Positions 26,833-35,442 of a stretch of DNA of 64,000 nucleotides are shown here, in pieces (positions within the stretch are counted from its first letter, which is position 1; each line of letters opens with the position of its first letter). The notes beneath the pieces were generated by a model. It ran no database searches. It worked only from the letters and a program-made list of their open reading frames with translations, and had not been told where the DNA came from. Both the position numbers and the translations under genes were made by a program. The DNA comes from Bradyrhizobium aeschynomenes (GTDB taxonomy: Bacteria; Pseudomonadota; Alphaproteobacteria; Rhizobiales; Xanthobacteraceae): NCBI RefSeq assembly GCF_013178945.1, contig NZ_JABFDM010000001.1, positions 682,001-746,000 of the forward strand, written 5' to 3'.

Positions 26833-28082
26833 CCGACGCGCGGGTGCTGAGCGCGCCCTGGCTCTCGTCCGGTCCGGCGGCGCGGGTGCTCGCGCTGCTC
26901 AATTGCGATGGCGAGGAAGCGCGGGTGGTCGGCGGCGCCGTGCGCAACGCGCTGCTCGGCATCGCCATCGGCGACATCGACATTGCCACCACCGCAATGC
27001 CGGCGGAGGTGGTCCGGCGCGCCAAGGCGGCCTCCATCAAGAGCGTGCCGACCGGCATCGAGCACGGCACCGTGACGCTGGTGCTCGAAGGGCATCCGTT
27101 CGAGGTCACGACCCTGCGCGAGGACACCGAGACCTTCGGCCGCAAGGCCAAGGTCGAGTTCGGGCGCGACTGGGTCGGCGATGCGCACCGGCGCGACTTC
27201 ACCATCAACGCGCTGTCGGTCGGTCCCGATGGAGTCGTGCACGATCATGTCGGCGGCCTCGCCGACATCGCCGAGCGACGCGTGCGCTTCATCGGCGATC
27301 CCTCCCAGCGCATCGCCGAGGATTACTTGCGCATCCTGCGCTTCTTTCGCATCCATGCGGCCTTCGGACATGGCGAGCCGGATCGCGACGGCTATCTCGC
27401 CTGCATCGCCGGCCGCGCGGGTCTCGCGTCACTGTCGGCCGAGCGCGTGCGCATGGAGATGCTGAAGCTCCTCGTCACCGACGGGGCGGTCGGCGCGGTC
27501 ACGGCGATGGCCGATGGCGGGCTGCTGACGTCGCTGCTCGGCGGCGTCGCCTATCTCGGCCCGTTCGCGGCGATGATCGAGATCGAGCGCGCGCTGGCGC
27601 TGACTGCGAGCCCGGTCCGCCGTCTTGCCGCGCTTGCGGTCGCCGTCACCGAGGATGCGCGTCGTCTCGGCGCGCGCCTGAAGCTGTCCAATGCCGAGAC
27701 CAAGGCGCTCGACGGCATGGGCCACCGCTGGTGGCGCTTCGCCTCGGCCGACGAGGCGCGGGCCCGGCGCCTGCTGTATCGTCTCGGCGAGACCGTCTAC
27801 CGCGACCGCCTGATGCTCGGCTGGGCGCGGTCGGGGTCCGATCCCGATACCCAGCGCTGGCGCGAGCTGGCGCTGTTGCCGCAGCGCTTCACGCCGCCGA
27901 AACTGCCGCTGAAGGCTGCCGATTTCATTTCGCGCGGCGTTGCCGAGGGGCCGCTGCTCGGCCACGTGCTCACCCTCGCCGAGGATGCCTGGCTGGCTGC
28001 GGACTTCCCGCTCGACGAGGCATCGCTGAACGCGATCGCCGATCAGGCGGCGGCCCGCGTCAATCGCGACGGACGGACCTGA
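26829..28082 (+). CDS. cca: CCA tRNA nucleotidyltransferase
   Basis: A 417-residue class II nucleotidyltransferase. The catalytic head RVVGGAVRNALLGIAIGDID (residues about 35-54) carries the GG and DxD metal motif, and RRDFTINALSVG and EDYLRILRFFRIHA are the conserved later motifs. It adds or repairs the CCA end of tRNA. It overlaps DUF6111 by 4 bases. The last ~65 codons exist a second time as a decayed copy at 29555-29769, beyond the GTPase cassette, which shows that DNA was inserted at this 3' end. Confidence 0.93.
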   Translation: MTDARVLSAPWLSSGPAARVLALLNCDGEEARVVGGAVRNALLGIAIGDIDIATTAMPAEVVRRAKAASIKSVPTGIEHGTVTLVLEGHPFEVTTLREDTETFGRKAKVEFGRDWVGDAHRRDFTINALSVGPDGVVHDHVGGLADIAERRVRFIGDPSQRIAEDYLRILRFFRIHAAFGHGEPDRDGYLACIAGRAGLASLSAERVRMEMLKLLVTDGAVGAVTAMADGGLLTSLLGGVAYLGPFAAMIEIERALALTASPVRRLAALAVAVTEDARRLGARLKLSNAETKALDGMGHRWWRFASADEARARRLLYRLGETVYRDRLMLGWARSGSDPDTQRWRELALLPQRFTPPKLPLKAADFISRGVAEGPLLGHVLTLAEDAWLAADFPLDEASLNAIADQAAARVNRDGRT

Positions 28083-28166
28083 CGCCGCTCGCCGCGATCC
28101 GGTGCGAGGCTCGTGACAGCGTTTGGCGGGGATCGGCCGCAGCCACCCCGCCGGTCCGCGACGACG

Positions 28167-29147
28167 TCAGTGATCTGAAGTCTGACAGCGGCGGAAGCCC
28201 TCGCGCAGGATGTCGTCCGGCAGATCGCGCCCGATGAAGACCAGACGGCTGAGCTTCGCCTCGCCGGGCTTCCAGGGGCGTTGATGGTCGCCGTCCAGCA
28301 GCATGTGAACACCCTGAATCACGAAGCGATCGGGGTCGTCCCTGAAATGCAGGATGCCTTTCAGGCGCAGAATGTCCGTCCCGAAATGCTGGACCGTCTG
28401 CTGAATCCAGGGAATGAACGTCTCGGGCGCGAGCGGATGCTCGGTCGTCAGCGACAGGCTTTTGACGTGAGCGTCGTGCTCGTGCTCATGCTCCTCATCG
28501 AGGAAGCCGGGCTCGAAGGCGAGAATGCGGTCGATATCGAATGCACTTCGATCCAGGACCTTCGCGAGATCGACTGCGCACTGCTCGGTGCGATGGATGA
28601 CCGCATAGGGGTTGATCGCGCGGATGCGCGCCTCGATCGACACGAGATCCGGCTCCGAGACCAGATCGGTCTTGTTCAGCAGGACGACGTCGGCGAACGC
28701 GATCTGCTCCTGCGCCTCGTGGGCACGGTCGATCTCGCCGGGAAGATGCCGCGCGTCGATCACGGTCACGATCGCATCGAGCCTGGTGTTGCGGCGAACG
28801 TCGTCGTCGACCAGAAACGTCTGCGCCACCGGAGCGGGATCGGCGAGCCCCGTCGTTTCGACGATGATCGCGTCGAACTTGCCGCGCCGCTTCATCAGTC
28901 CGTGCAGGATCCTGATGAGGTCGCCTCGCACGGTGCAGCAGATGCAGCCGTTGTTCATCTCGAAGATCTCTTCCTCGGCATTGACGACCAGATCGTTGTC
29001 GATGCCGACCTCGCCGAACTCGTTGACGATGACGGCGTACCGCTTGCCGTGCGGCTCCGTGAGAATGCGATTGAGCAGGGTGGTTTTTCCCGCACCGAGA
29101 TATCCGGTCAGAACGGTGACGGGTGTCTGTGAGGTCGCAGCGGTCAT
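28167..29147 (-). CDS. COG0523 (CobW/ZigA-type) metal-chaperone GTPase
   Basis: A 326-residue G3E GTPase. Walker A GYLGAGKT is at residues 15-22, the metal site CICC at 68-71, VETTGLADP and the base-recognition NKTD follow, then a histidine-rich spacer (EEHEHEHDAH) and the CobW C-terminal domain (ILRLKGILHFRDDPDRFVIQ). Such proteins load or allocate zinc under starvation. The start at 29147 has AAAGGGA upstream; an in-frame start 19 codons earlier is weaker. A near-perfect Zur-like palindrome lies 128-148 bases upstream, shared with the divergent small gene. The orientation is opposite to cca and TauE on either side, consistent with an inserted cassette. Confidence 0.9.
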   Translation of the reverse strand: MTAATSQTPVTVLTGYLGAGKTTLLNRILTEPHGKRYAVIVNEFGEVGIDNDLVVNAEEEIFEMNNGCICCTVRGDLIRILHGLMKRRGKFDAIIVETTGLADPAPVAQTFLVDDDVRRNTRLDAIVTVIDARHLPGEIDRAHEAQEQIAFADVVLLNKTDLVSEPDLVSIEARIRAINPYAVIHRTEQCAVDLAKVLDRSAFDIDRILAFEPGFLDEEHEHEHDAHVKSLSLTTEHPLAPETFIPWIQQTVQHFGTDILRLKGILHFRDDPDRFVIQGVHMLLDGDHQRPWKPGEAKLSRLVFIGRDLPDDILREGFRRCQTSDH

Positions 29148-29274
29148 GTTGTCCCTTTCGGCGTCTCGAGCTCGCTGACCGTTCACGGCGCTGCCGTTGG
29201 CCACGCGGCCTTGGGGACCGCTTCTCGGAGCGGTCCTCGCCGACGAGGTGCTCCCGTCGTCGGCTTGATTTGTG

Positions 29275-29295
29275 ATATGTTATAACATAACATAT
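29275..29295. promoter_or_regulatory. Probable Zur operator between COG0523 gene and small divergent gene
   Basis: A perfect 9-3-9 inverted repeat (21 bases) whose core ATGTTATAACATAACAT (29277-29293) differs by a single base from the alphaproteobacterial Zur consensus as I recall it. It lies 21 bases upstream of the small gene's GTG start, and 128 bases from the GTPase start. It is the strongest operator-like sequence in the window. Confidence 0.75.
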
Positions 29296-29316
29296 GCAAA
29301 TTCCAGGAGCATCCGC

Positions 29317-29511
29317 GTGAGTAAGCTCGAAATCCTCCGCAGCCGGCGTGTCGGGCTTCCCGATGCGCCGTCCGACGTCCAGGCCCAGGTCCGAGCATCG
29401 GGAGAGGTGGTTCGCTTGAACGACTTCAGACCCAAGCGCGGCGAGAGGATCTATGATCCCGACAAGATCTGGTCCGGCGAGCACACGGCGCGGAATTACA
29501 CTGAACTCTGA
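29317..29511 (+). CDS. Small protein of unknown function, probably Zur-controlled
   Basis: A 64-residue hydrophilic protein beginning at GTG with AGGAG at 29305-29309, seven bases upstream. It contains SKLEILRSRRVGLPDAP near the start and RLNDFRPKRGERIYDPDKIW near the end; it has no cysteine, no histidine cluster (one His) and no membrane segment or signal. I do not recognise it. Its start lies 21 bases after a Zur-like palindrome shared with the divergent COG0523 GTPase, so it is probably expressed under zinc shortage. A role with the GTPase, for example as client or partner, is speculation. Confidence 0.65.
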   Translation: MSKLEILRSRRVGLPDAPSDVQAQVRASGEVVRLNDFRPKRGERIYDPDKIWSGEHTARNYTEL

Positions 29512-29554
29512 CGATCGGCCGCTGCGGCTGCCTGAGTTGTCTGCCCCTTTCGCG

Positions 29555-29769
29555 TGAGGTGTTGCACCAGTGCGTCATCGCGCCGACGTGATCGCCCGAT
29601 GCACGCGAATTCATTGCGCACGGGGTTGCGGAACCGCCGGTTCTCGGCGATGGACTGGCTCTCGCAGAGGATGCCTCGCTGCCGGTGCATTGAGCGCGCC
29701 ACGGGGGCATCGCTGACCGCGATCGCCGATCAGGCGGCGGCGCGCGTCAACCGCGACGGATGGTCATGA
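29555..29769 (+). pseudogene. Decayed duplicate of the cca 3' end
   Basis: These bases repeat the last ~65 codons of cca (about 27,880-28,082). Clear matches are GGTGTTGCACCAG against CTGTTGCCGCAG, GAATTCATTGCGCACGGGGT against GATTTCATTTCGCGCGGCGT, and, best of all, GCATCGCTGACCGCGATCGC, continuing to GGCGGCGGCGCGCGTCAACC, against 28020-28073. In one frame it reads ASLTAIADQAAARVNRDGWS against ASLNAIADQAAARVNRDGRT in cca. Stops and frame breaks mean it is not coding. Its final TGA overlaps the TauE start, probably the original cca-tauE junction. Confidence 0.8.
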
Positions 29770-30542
29770 ATTCTCTGGCAGGCTTTGCCGATATCTCGCT
29801 GCTTCAGCTCCTGCTCGTCGCCTCCGTCGCTTTGTTTGCTTCCATCATCGGTGGTCTCGCCGGCTACGGCACCGGAGCATTGATGCCGCTCGTTCTTGTG
29901 CCGATGGTCGGCGCCGAGCCCGTGGTGCCGATCATCGCAATCTCCGCGATCCTCACCAATCTCAGCCGCGTCGGCGCTTATTTTCGCGAGGTCGACCGCG
30001 CGCGCGCGGTCGTCGTCATCTCCGCGGCGGCGCTCACCACGGCGCTCGGTGCCTACGGCTACACGCGGCTCACCAATGCCGGCGCGGCGTTCGTGATCGG
30101 CACCATGCTGATCATGAGCGTGCCGCTGCGGCGTATCCTGCGCAAGCGCGACGTCAGGATCGGCAATGGCGGGCTCGCGGCCGGCGCCGTCGGCTACGGT
30201 GTTCTCGTCGGCGGCACCTCCGGCTCAGGCGTGATCCTGCTATCGCTGCTGATGGCCGCAGGCCTCGAAGGGGCGGCGGTCATCGCCACCGACGCGATGA
30301 TCTCGGTGGCGACGGGCATCATCAAGATCTCCGTGTTCGGCCTCGCTGGCGTCGTCACCGCGCAGGTGCTGGCCTTCGCGCTGCTCATCGGCGCGGTCGC
30401 GGTGCCCGGCGCCTTCCTGGCAAAAGCCTTCGTCGCGCGCATGCCGGCGCACATCCACGCCGCCATCCTCGATGCCGCAGTGATCACCGGCGGCGGCGTG
30501 ATGATTGCGTCGGCGCTGCGGCATCTGCTGCCGGCGGCGTAG
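29766..30542 (+). CDS. TauE/SafE family membrane permease
   Basis: A 258-residue permease with about eight membrane segments. The first repeat LFASIIGGLAGYGTGALMPL and the second AAGAVGYGVLVGGTSGSGVI show the duplicated glycine-rich motif of the TauE/SafE family, proposed exporters of sulfite, sulfoacetate or other sulfur organic anions. The ATG at 29766 overlaps the TGA of the decayed cca copy; an ATG at 29760 is an alternative. In the ancestral order it was probably coupled directly to cca. Substrate unknown. Confidence 0.85.
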   Translation: MNSLAGFADISLLQLLLVASVALFASIIGGLAGYGTGALMPLVLVPMVGAEPVVPIIAISAILTNLSRVGAYFREVDRARAVVVISAAALTTALGAYGYTRLTNAGAAFVIGTMLIMSVPLRRILRKRDVRIGNGGLAAGAVGYGVLVGGTSGSGVILLSLLMAAGLEGAAVIATDAMISVATGIIKISVFGLAGVVTAQVLAFALLIGAVAVPGAFLAKAFVARMPAHIHAAILDAAVITGGGVMIASALRHLLPAA

Positions 30543-30553
30543 GCAGCGCTGCC

Positions 30554-32479
30554 TCAAGCCACCCGGTCGGAGGGCGTGTTGGTCCTCGTCTCCGCGCGTG
30601 CGACGATGGCATCGAGCGTCGCCACCGCCCGGTCGGTCATCTCGTCGATCGGCGGCACCATGCCGCCGGTGGCGAGTTCGACGCGGTTGCGGCCCTTGTG
30701 CTTGGCGCGGTACAGCGCGCCGTCGGCGACGCGCAGGATCTCGGTGAGGTCGATGCCGGCCTCGGGATAGGCGGCGACGCCGACCGAGATCGTCACCCGC
30801 GGCAGCATGCCGTCGCCATAGCTGATGTTGAGGGCCTCGACGCGGGCGCGCAACTCCTCGGCGCGCAACGCTGCCTCCTCGATCGCGCAGCTTGGCAGCA
30901 GCACCACGAACTCCTCGCCGCCGAGACGGCAGGGCATGGCGTCGTCGGCAAACGTGGCCTTGAGGATCTCGCCGATGTGGCGCAGCACGGTGTCGCCCGC
31001 CTCATGGCCGTGATTGTCGTTGAACGACTTGAAGTGATCGATGTCCAGCGTCACCACGCTGACCGGCGTGCGGCTGCGCGCGGCGCGCAGCAATTCGCGG
31101 CGTGCGGTCTCGACCAGACAGCGGCGGTTGTTCAGCCCGGTCAGCGCATCGCGCAGCGACTGATCGCGCAGGCCCTCGCGCAGCTTCACATTGGCGATCG
31201 CGATCGACAGATGCTCGGCGCAGGCGAGGCCGAGACGGGCGCGATCGGCGAAGCGCGCCTTGGCCTCGGCCGCGGTCTCGTTGCCTTTGAAGTTGTACTC
31301 GACGTGCAGCAGGCCGACGGTCTCGCCATGGGCGAGGATCGGAATGCAGCAGTAGTTCTCATTGACCTCGTCGTGCACGTGATCGCAGGGGAATTCGACC
31401 TCGCTCGTGCCGTGGATGTAGACGTGGCCGCGGCGCAGGCTCCAGCAATCGTCGGGGTGCAGGGAGCGGGTCGTCGAGGCGCCGTTCCATTCGGCGGCGA
31501 CCTCGAGCACGTCGCGGCTGTCGGCATAGATGTACAGGGTGCCGGTGCATTCGGGCATCAGGCCGCCGAGCACCGTCGAGATCATCTGGTATAGCTCGGG
31601 CTCGGACTTCGCCGATTGCAGCCATTCGCTCAGTTCGGACAGCGTCCGGGTCGCGGCGTTGAGACGTTCGTTCTCGACCAGGCTGGTGCGGAACACGGCC
31701 AGCGCCCGCGCCATCATGCCGAGCTCGTTGGTGTGATCGGCGTAGGGGATCTCGGTCTGCAGCTCGCCCTTGGCGATTGCCTCCATGCTGCGGGTGATGC
31801 GGAAGATCGGCATCGACACGTCATGAATGACGAACAGCAGCGTGGCGAGCCCGATCATGACGCTGACGCCGTTGACCGACCACAGCACCAGGCGGAACAC
31901 CTGCGCATCCAGGGTCGCGCTGTCGATCGCGCTGTCGGCGCGGTGATCGGCGAGCTTGATGGCGTGCCCGATGGCGTCGACGACGGCCTGGAAGACCGGC
32001 GGCGTCTCGATGTTGACGACGTGCTCCAGGCGGTCGCGGTCGGCGCCGACCTCCGGCTCGAGCATCACCGCCTGCTGCTTCTGGTACATGTCCCATTTGT
32101 TGACGAACTGATCGAACGCCATCTTCATCGGCGCGTCGCTGCCGATCGTGTCCCTGAAGCGCGCGATCTGCGCGTCGACCTCGGTGGTACGGCGTCGCAG
32201 CTCCTGCTCGGCCGCAGCGCGCGGTTCGGTCGCCGTGGACAGTGCAGCACGGATCGCGACGAGGTGAGCATGAGCGATGTCGACGTCGAGATCGCCGAGA
32301 GCGCGGATCTTCGGCAGCCGGTCGCGGTTGATGCTCTCGACCGCGTCCTGCAATGCCGACAGCCGCATCGTCGCCAGCACCGATACGCCGCCGAGGATCA
32401 GCAGCAGCAGGAAGACGGAGGTCAGGAGCGAGTTCTTGATCGACACGCTCAACGAGATCTGCGGCAGATTGAGAGCCAT
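30554..32479 (-). CDS. Membrane-bound diguanylate cyclase with 4HB sensor, HAMP and GAF domains
   Basis: A 641-residue signalling protein from the ATG at 32479. Order: membrane segment (TSVFLLLLILGGVSVLATM), a periplasmic four-helix bundle of about 150 residues, a second segment (VLWSVNGVSVMIGLATLLFV), HAMP (ITRSMEAIAKGELQTEIPYA), GAF (about residues 280-440) and GGDEF (LTGLNNRRCLVETARRELLR ... CRLGGEEFVVLLP). The active-site GGEEF is intact, so it should make cyclic di-GMP from GTP. No RxxD inhibition site precedes GGEEF, so product inhibition is not expected at that site. It is a stand-alone gene, convergent with TauE. Confidence 0.9.
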   Translation of the reverse strand: MALNLPQISLSVSIKNSLLTSVFLLLLILGGVSVLATMRLSALQDAVESINRDRLPKIRALGDLDVDIAHAHLVAIRAALSTATEPRAAAEQELRRRTTEVDAQIARFRDTIGSDAPMKMAFDQFVNKWDMYQKQQAVMLEPEVGADRDRLEHVVNIETPPVFQAVVDAIGHAIKLADHRADSAIDSATLDAQVFRLVLWSVNGVSVMIGLATLLFVIHDVSMPIFRITRSMEAIAKGELQTEIPYADHTNELGMMARALAVFRTSLVENERLNAATRTLSELSEWLQSAKSEPELYQMISTVLGGLMPECTGTLYIYADSRDVLEVAAEWNGASTTRSLHPDDCWSLRRGHVYIHGTSEVEFPCDHVHDEVNENYCCIPILAHGETVGLLHVEYNFKGNETAAEAKARFADRARLGLACAEHLSIAIANVKLREGLRDQSLRDALTGLNNRRCLVETARRELLRAARSRTPVSVVTLDIDHFKSFNDNHGHEAGDTVLRHIGEILKATFADDAMPCRLGGEEFVVLLPSCAIEEAALRAEELRARVEALNISYGDGMLPRVTISVGVAAYPEAGIDLTEILRVADGALYRAKHKGRNRVELATGGMVPPIDEMTDRAVATLDAIVARAETRTNTPSDRVA

Positions 32480-32764
32480 GACACCGATGCTGCACCAACG
32501 GCTTGCGATCGGTCGAAGCGGCGCGCACGGGCCGGCCGCCTTGTCCCCCTCCAAGCCCCGCAGTCATCAGACGCCGGGCCGATTTCGATTGGGTTACGGT
32601 TGCTCCGTAGGGCACCGGGGGGCGCCGCGAACGGCGCGGCTGGTTAAGGTCCGGTGTGCCGGCAGGGTGAATGCCGCGTGAACGTGCCGCCCGGCATGGC
32701 GCGGGAGCGCCATATCGGGTGCCGCATTTGGACTAATCGACTGCGCCACGAAGGCGGGGCTGCC

Positions 32765-33664
32765 TCAGCCCCACTTCATCTCGCCCTTCGTCACCTTGGC
32801 GCCGATGTCGAGGGCGACGCCCATGCCGAGGCCGGGAAACTTCGCCTCCATCGCGGCCTTCAGCGCCGCGGCGTCCTTGGCCTTGTCGAGCTCCTCCTCG
32901 AACGCGATGAGATAGGCCTTGGTGTGCCGGACGCCGGACAGATCAGTTGCGGCATCGGCGACGGCATGACCGGCAACCACGACGGCCGGCGCGCGTGCGG
33001 CGATCTTGTCGAGGGTGGCGATCCAGGCCGCGCGCTGCTCCTTGGCCGGCGTGTCGGCAGTCCAGACATGGACGCCCGAGAAGATCATCACGCCGCCGAA
33101 CACCGCCTTGAGCGAGGGCACCCAGAGATAGCGGCGGTTGGCGAGCCCCTCGGCTGCGACGATCTCGACTGTTTCGCCATCGACCGTGAGCGATGCGCCG
33201 TCAAAAGCCTCGGGCAGCACGATATCGGCCATCGTCTGCGGGCCGTTCTCCTTCAGCTGCGGTCCCCACACCGCGAGCTTCTTCTCGACGTTGCCCTTGA
33301 TCGCCTCGATGGTTGCCGTCGCGGCGATCACCTTCGCGCCCGGGAAAGCCTCCCGAAGCGGCTTGAGGCTGAAATAGTAGTCGGGGTCCGACTGGCTGAC
33401 ATAGATCGCCGTGAGTTTCTTGCCGCTCGCCTTGATGGCGGCGGCCACCGCACGGCCATCCGGATAGTTGAAGCCGCCATCGATCAGCATCGCTTCGGTC
33501 GGGCCCGAAAGCAGCACGGGCGCGCGGAAGAAGCCGTTCGGGCCTGCCGGGAAATGCGTCCAGTTGAGCTTGCTCTCGGCGGCATGGCCGCTTCCGGACG
33601 AGCCGAGAACGGCTGCGGCGGTTCCTGCTATTACTGACGTCATGATCTGTCTCCGTGTGGGCAT
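32765..33664 (-). CDS. Metallo-beta-lactamase-fold exported protein with altered metal site
   Basis: A 299-residue protein with an N-terminal export signal (TRRQIMTSVIAGTAAAVLGS, twin-arginine-like) and a beta-lactamase-fold core (LLSGPTEAMLIDGGFNY, LPEAFDGASLTVDGETVEIV). Where HxHxDH is expected the sequence is SQSDPDYYFSL, so three of four motif ligands are replaced (Q, D, Y); a histidine in VVAGHAVAD remains. It probably has changed metal use or is not a hydrolase. It lies downstream of a DsbA-like gene (104-base gap), with a LysR regulator divergent from that pair. Confidence 0.75.
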   Translation of the reverse strand: MPTRRQIMTSVIAGTAAAVLGSSGSGHAAESKLNWTHFPAGPNGFFRAPVLLSGPTEAMLIDGGFNYPDGRAVAAAIKASGKKLTAIYVSQSDPDYYFSLKPLREAFPGAKVIAATATIEAIKGNVEKKLAVWGPQLKENGPQTMADIVLPEAFDGASLTVDGETVEIVAAEGLANRRYLWVPSLKAVFGGVMIFSGVHVWTADTPAKEQRAAWIATLDKIAARAPAVVVAGHAVADAATDLSGVRHTKAYLIAFEEELDKAKDAAALKAAMEAKFPGLGMGVALDIGAKVTKGEMKWG

Positions 33665-33768
33665 CGTGGTCTCCTTGGCGTCGTAAAATGATGGAGCGGG
33701 GCAGCCGGCCGCGCTCCGGCGGCCCGCAACGGCCGGTAGAGGTGGGAATGTTGGTGGTGCCGACCGGG

Positions 33769-34404
33769 TCAGCCCGCTCGAAGCTGCGCGAGCAGACCAT
33801 CGATCGGTTCGTACAGCACGCTGCCGGGCAGCGATCTCTGGTCGGCGTCATCACCGGCCAGCAGCGACGGGACGCCGGACAACCCGTGGCGTCGCATCAA
33901 GCTCTGCGCGGTTTGAATCCGGCGGCCATGGGTTTCGACGAGCGAATGATCCCGCTTCAGCATCCGCTCGGCGGCGGCCGCAAGGCCCAGTGATAGAAGG
34001 ATCTCGCCCACGCCGGCGATGCTCACGATGTCCTGCCCTTGCACATAACGCGCAAGCTGCAGCTCCTTCAGGGCGGTGATCTCGCGACCGGGATCGGTGA
34101 TGTGAACCGCCGTCAGGCCGAGCGAGGCAGCCGTCGAGTCGAACGCGCCGCCAGCTCCGAGGATGCGCTTGCGGTAGTCGTCGGAGAAGCGCTGCCCGGT
34201 CAGCTTGGCGATGCGCTGATCGTTGCTCCAGGCATATTCGGCAAACTGCGCATCGATCCTGCCGGCACCGCGACCTGCGAACAGGCCGGTGGGCAGCAGC
34301 TCGAGCGCGATGTCGTCGACGGCCGCGAGCTTTTCGATCGCCGGGCCGGCGCCGTAGCACCATCCGCACAACGGATCGAACAGATAGGTCAATCGCATGT
34401 CCAC
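33769..34404 (-). CDS. DsbA family oxidoreductase (FrnE-like thioredoxin fold)
   Basis: A 211-residue DsbA-fold protein without signal peptide, so cytoplasmic. The redox motif CGWC follows YLFDPL near residue 13, and the cis-proline segment is SGVPSLLAG near 178, both as in FrnE/YwbO-type proteins annotated as protein-disulfide isomerases. The start may be residue 3 (MRLTYLFDPL). It is the first gene of a short unit with the beta-lactamase-fold gene and divergent from a LysR regulator that is likely to control it. Confidence 0.85.
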   Translation of the reverse strand: MDMRLTYLFDPLCGWCYGAGPAIEKLAAVDDIALELLPTGLFAGRGAGRIDAQFAEYAWSNDQRIAKLTGQRFSDDYRKRILGAGGAFDSTAASLGLTAVHITDPGREITALKELQLARYVQGQDIVSIAGVGEILLSLGLAAAAERMLKRDHSLVETHGRRIQTAQSLMRRHGLSGVPSLLAGDDADQRSLPGSVLYEPIDGLLAQLRAG

Positions 34405-34518
34405 GCCTCTTCTTGGTTCGGCATCATGTCGACATAGCGCGTTCTCTTTTGTTTAGAAGCAGGGCATAATCAGACAGACTGTATGCTTGTGACAGACAAT
34501 TAAGCGGAGGGCGTCGAC

Positions 34519-35427
34519 GTGGAGCCGATCAATCTCAATCGCCTCGTCTACTTTGCAGCGGTGGTGGACTCCGCCTCGTTCACCCGCGCGGCCGACCGGC
34601 TCGGGATCACCAAGGCGGTGGTCAGCCAGCAGGTCGCCCAGCTCGAGCGCGAGCTGAAGACGGACCTGCTGGTGCGGACCACGCGTCGTGTCGAGCCGAC
34701 GGAAGCCGGGCGGCTGCTGCACGCGCGGTGTGCCGCGATCCTGCGAGAGGCCGAGAGCGCGATGGCCGAGCTGGCGCAGACCAACGCCGTACCGATGGGC
34801 TTGCTGCGCATCGCTGCCCCGAACGACTACGGCACCTGCATTCTCGCTCCGGTCGTGACGGCGTTCTCGCGGACCTATCCCGCCTGTCGCATCGAACTGA
34901 TCCTCTCCGACAGCAAGGTCGACCTCATCGCGAGCCAGATCGATCTTTCGATCCGCGTGGGATGGCTCGACGACTCCACGCTGCAGACGCGCCGTATCGG
35001 CAGCTTCCGTCAGCTGCTGGTGGCCGCTCCGGGGGTGGTCAAGCGCGTCGCGCATCCGAGGGACCTCGCCTCGCTGCCGTTCGTGGCGAACGCAGCGCTG
35101 AAGGAGCCGCTCGCGTGGCAATTCACAAGAGGCGACAGCGAGCGCGAAAGCGTCCGGATGAGCCGGGCGCTGACCATCAACACGACGCCTGCGGTGCTCG
35201 CTGCGACCTTGGCCGGCGGCGGTCTGGCGGTGCTGCCCGATTTCCTGATCAGGGACGATCTCGCAGCCGGCCGGCTCGTTGCCATCCTGCCGTCCTGGAC
35301 GCTGCCCGCGGGCGGCATCCATGCGGTCTATCCCGCCGCGCGATTCCGCGCGCCGAAAGTCACGGCCTTCGTGGCGATGCTGATGGAGGAGCACAAGCGG
35401 TCCGCGCCGCCGAAGCGACCCAGATGA
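34519..35427 (+). CDS. LysR family transcriptional regulator
   Basis: A 302-residue LysR regulator. The winged helix-turn-helix is at the N-terminus (SASFTRAADRLGITKAVVSQ, QVAQLERELKTDLLVRTTRR), followed by a periplasmic-binding-like effector domain. The start is a GTG with GGAGGG about 9 bases upstream. It is divergent from the DsbA-like/beta-lactamase-fold pair over 114 bases, the classic arrangement for LysR control of a neighbour, likely in response to a redox or small-molecule signal that cannot be named. Confidence 0.9.
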   Translation: MEPINLNRLVYFAAVVDSASFTRAADRLGITKAVVSQQVAQLERELKTDLLVRTTRRVEPTEAGRLLHARCAAILREAESAMAELAQTNAVPMGLLRIAAPNDYGTCILAPVVTAFSRTYPACRIELILSDSKVDLIASQIDLSIRVGWLDDSTLQTRRIGSFRQLLVAAPGVVKRVAHPRDLASLPFVANAALKEPLAWQFTRGDSERESVRMSRALTINTTPAVLAATLAGGGLAVLPDFLIRDDLAAGRLVAILPSWTLPAGGIHAVYPAARFRAPKVTAFVAMLMEEHKRSAPPKRPR

Positions 35428-35442
35428 GCGCGGCCCGGCGGC

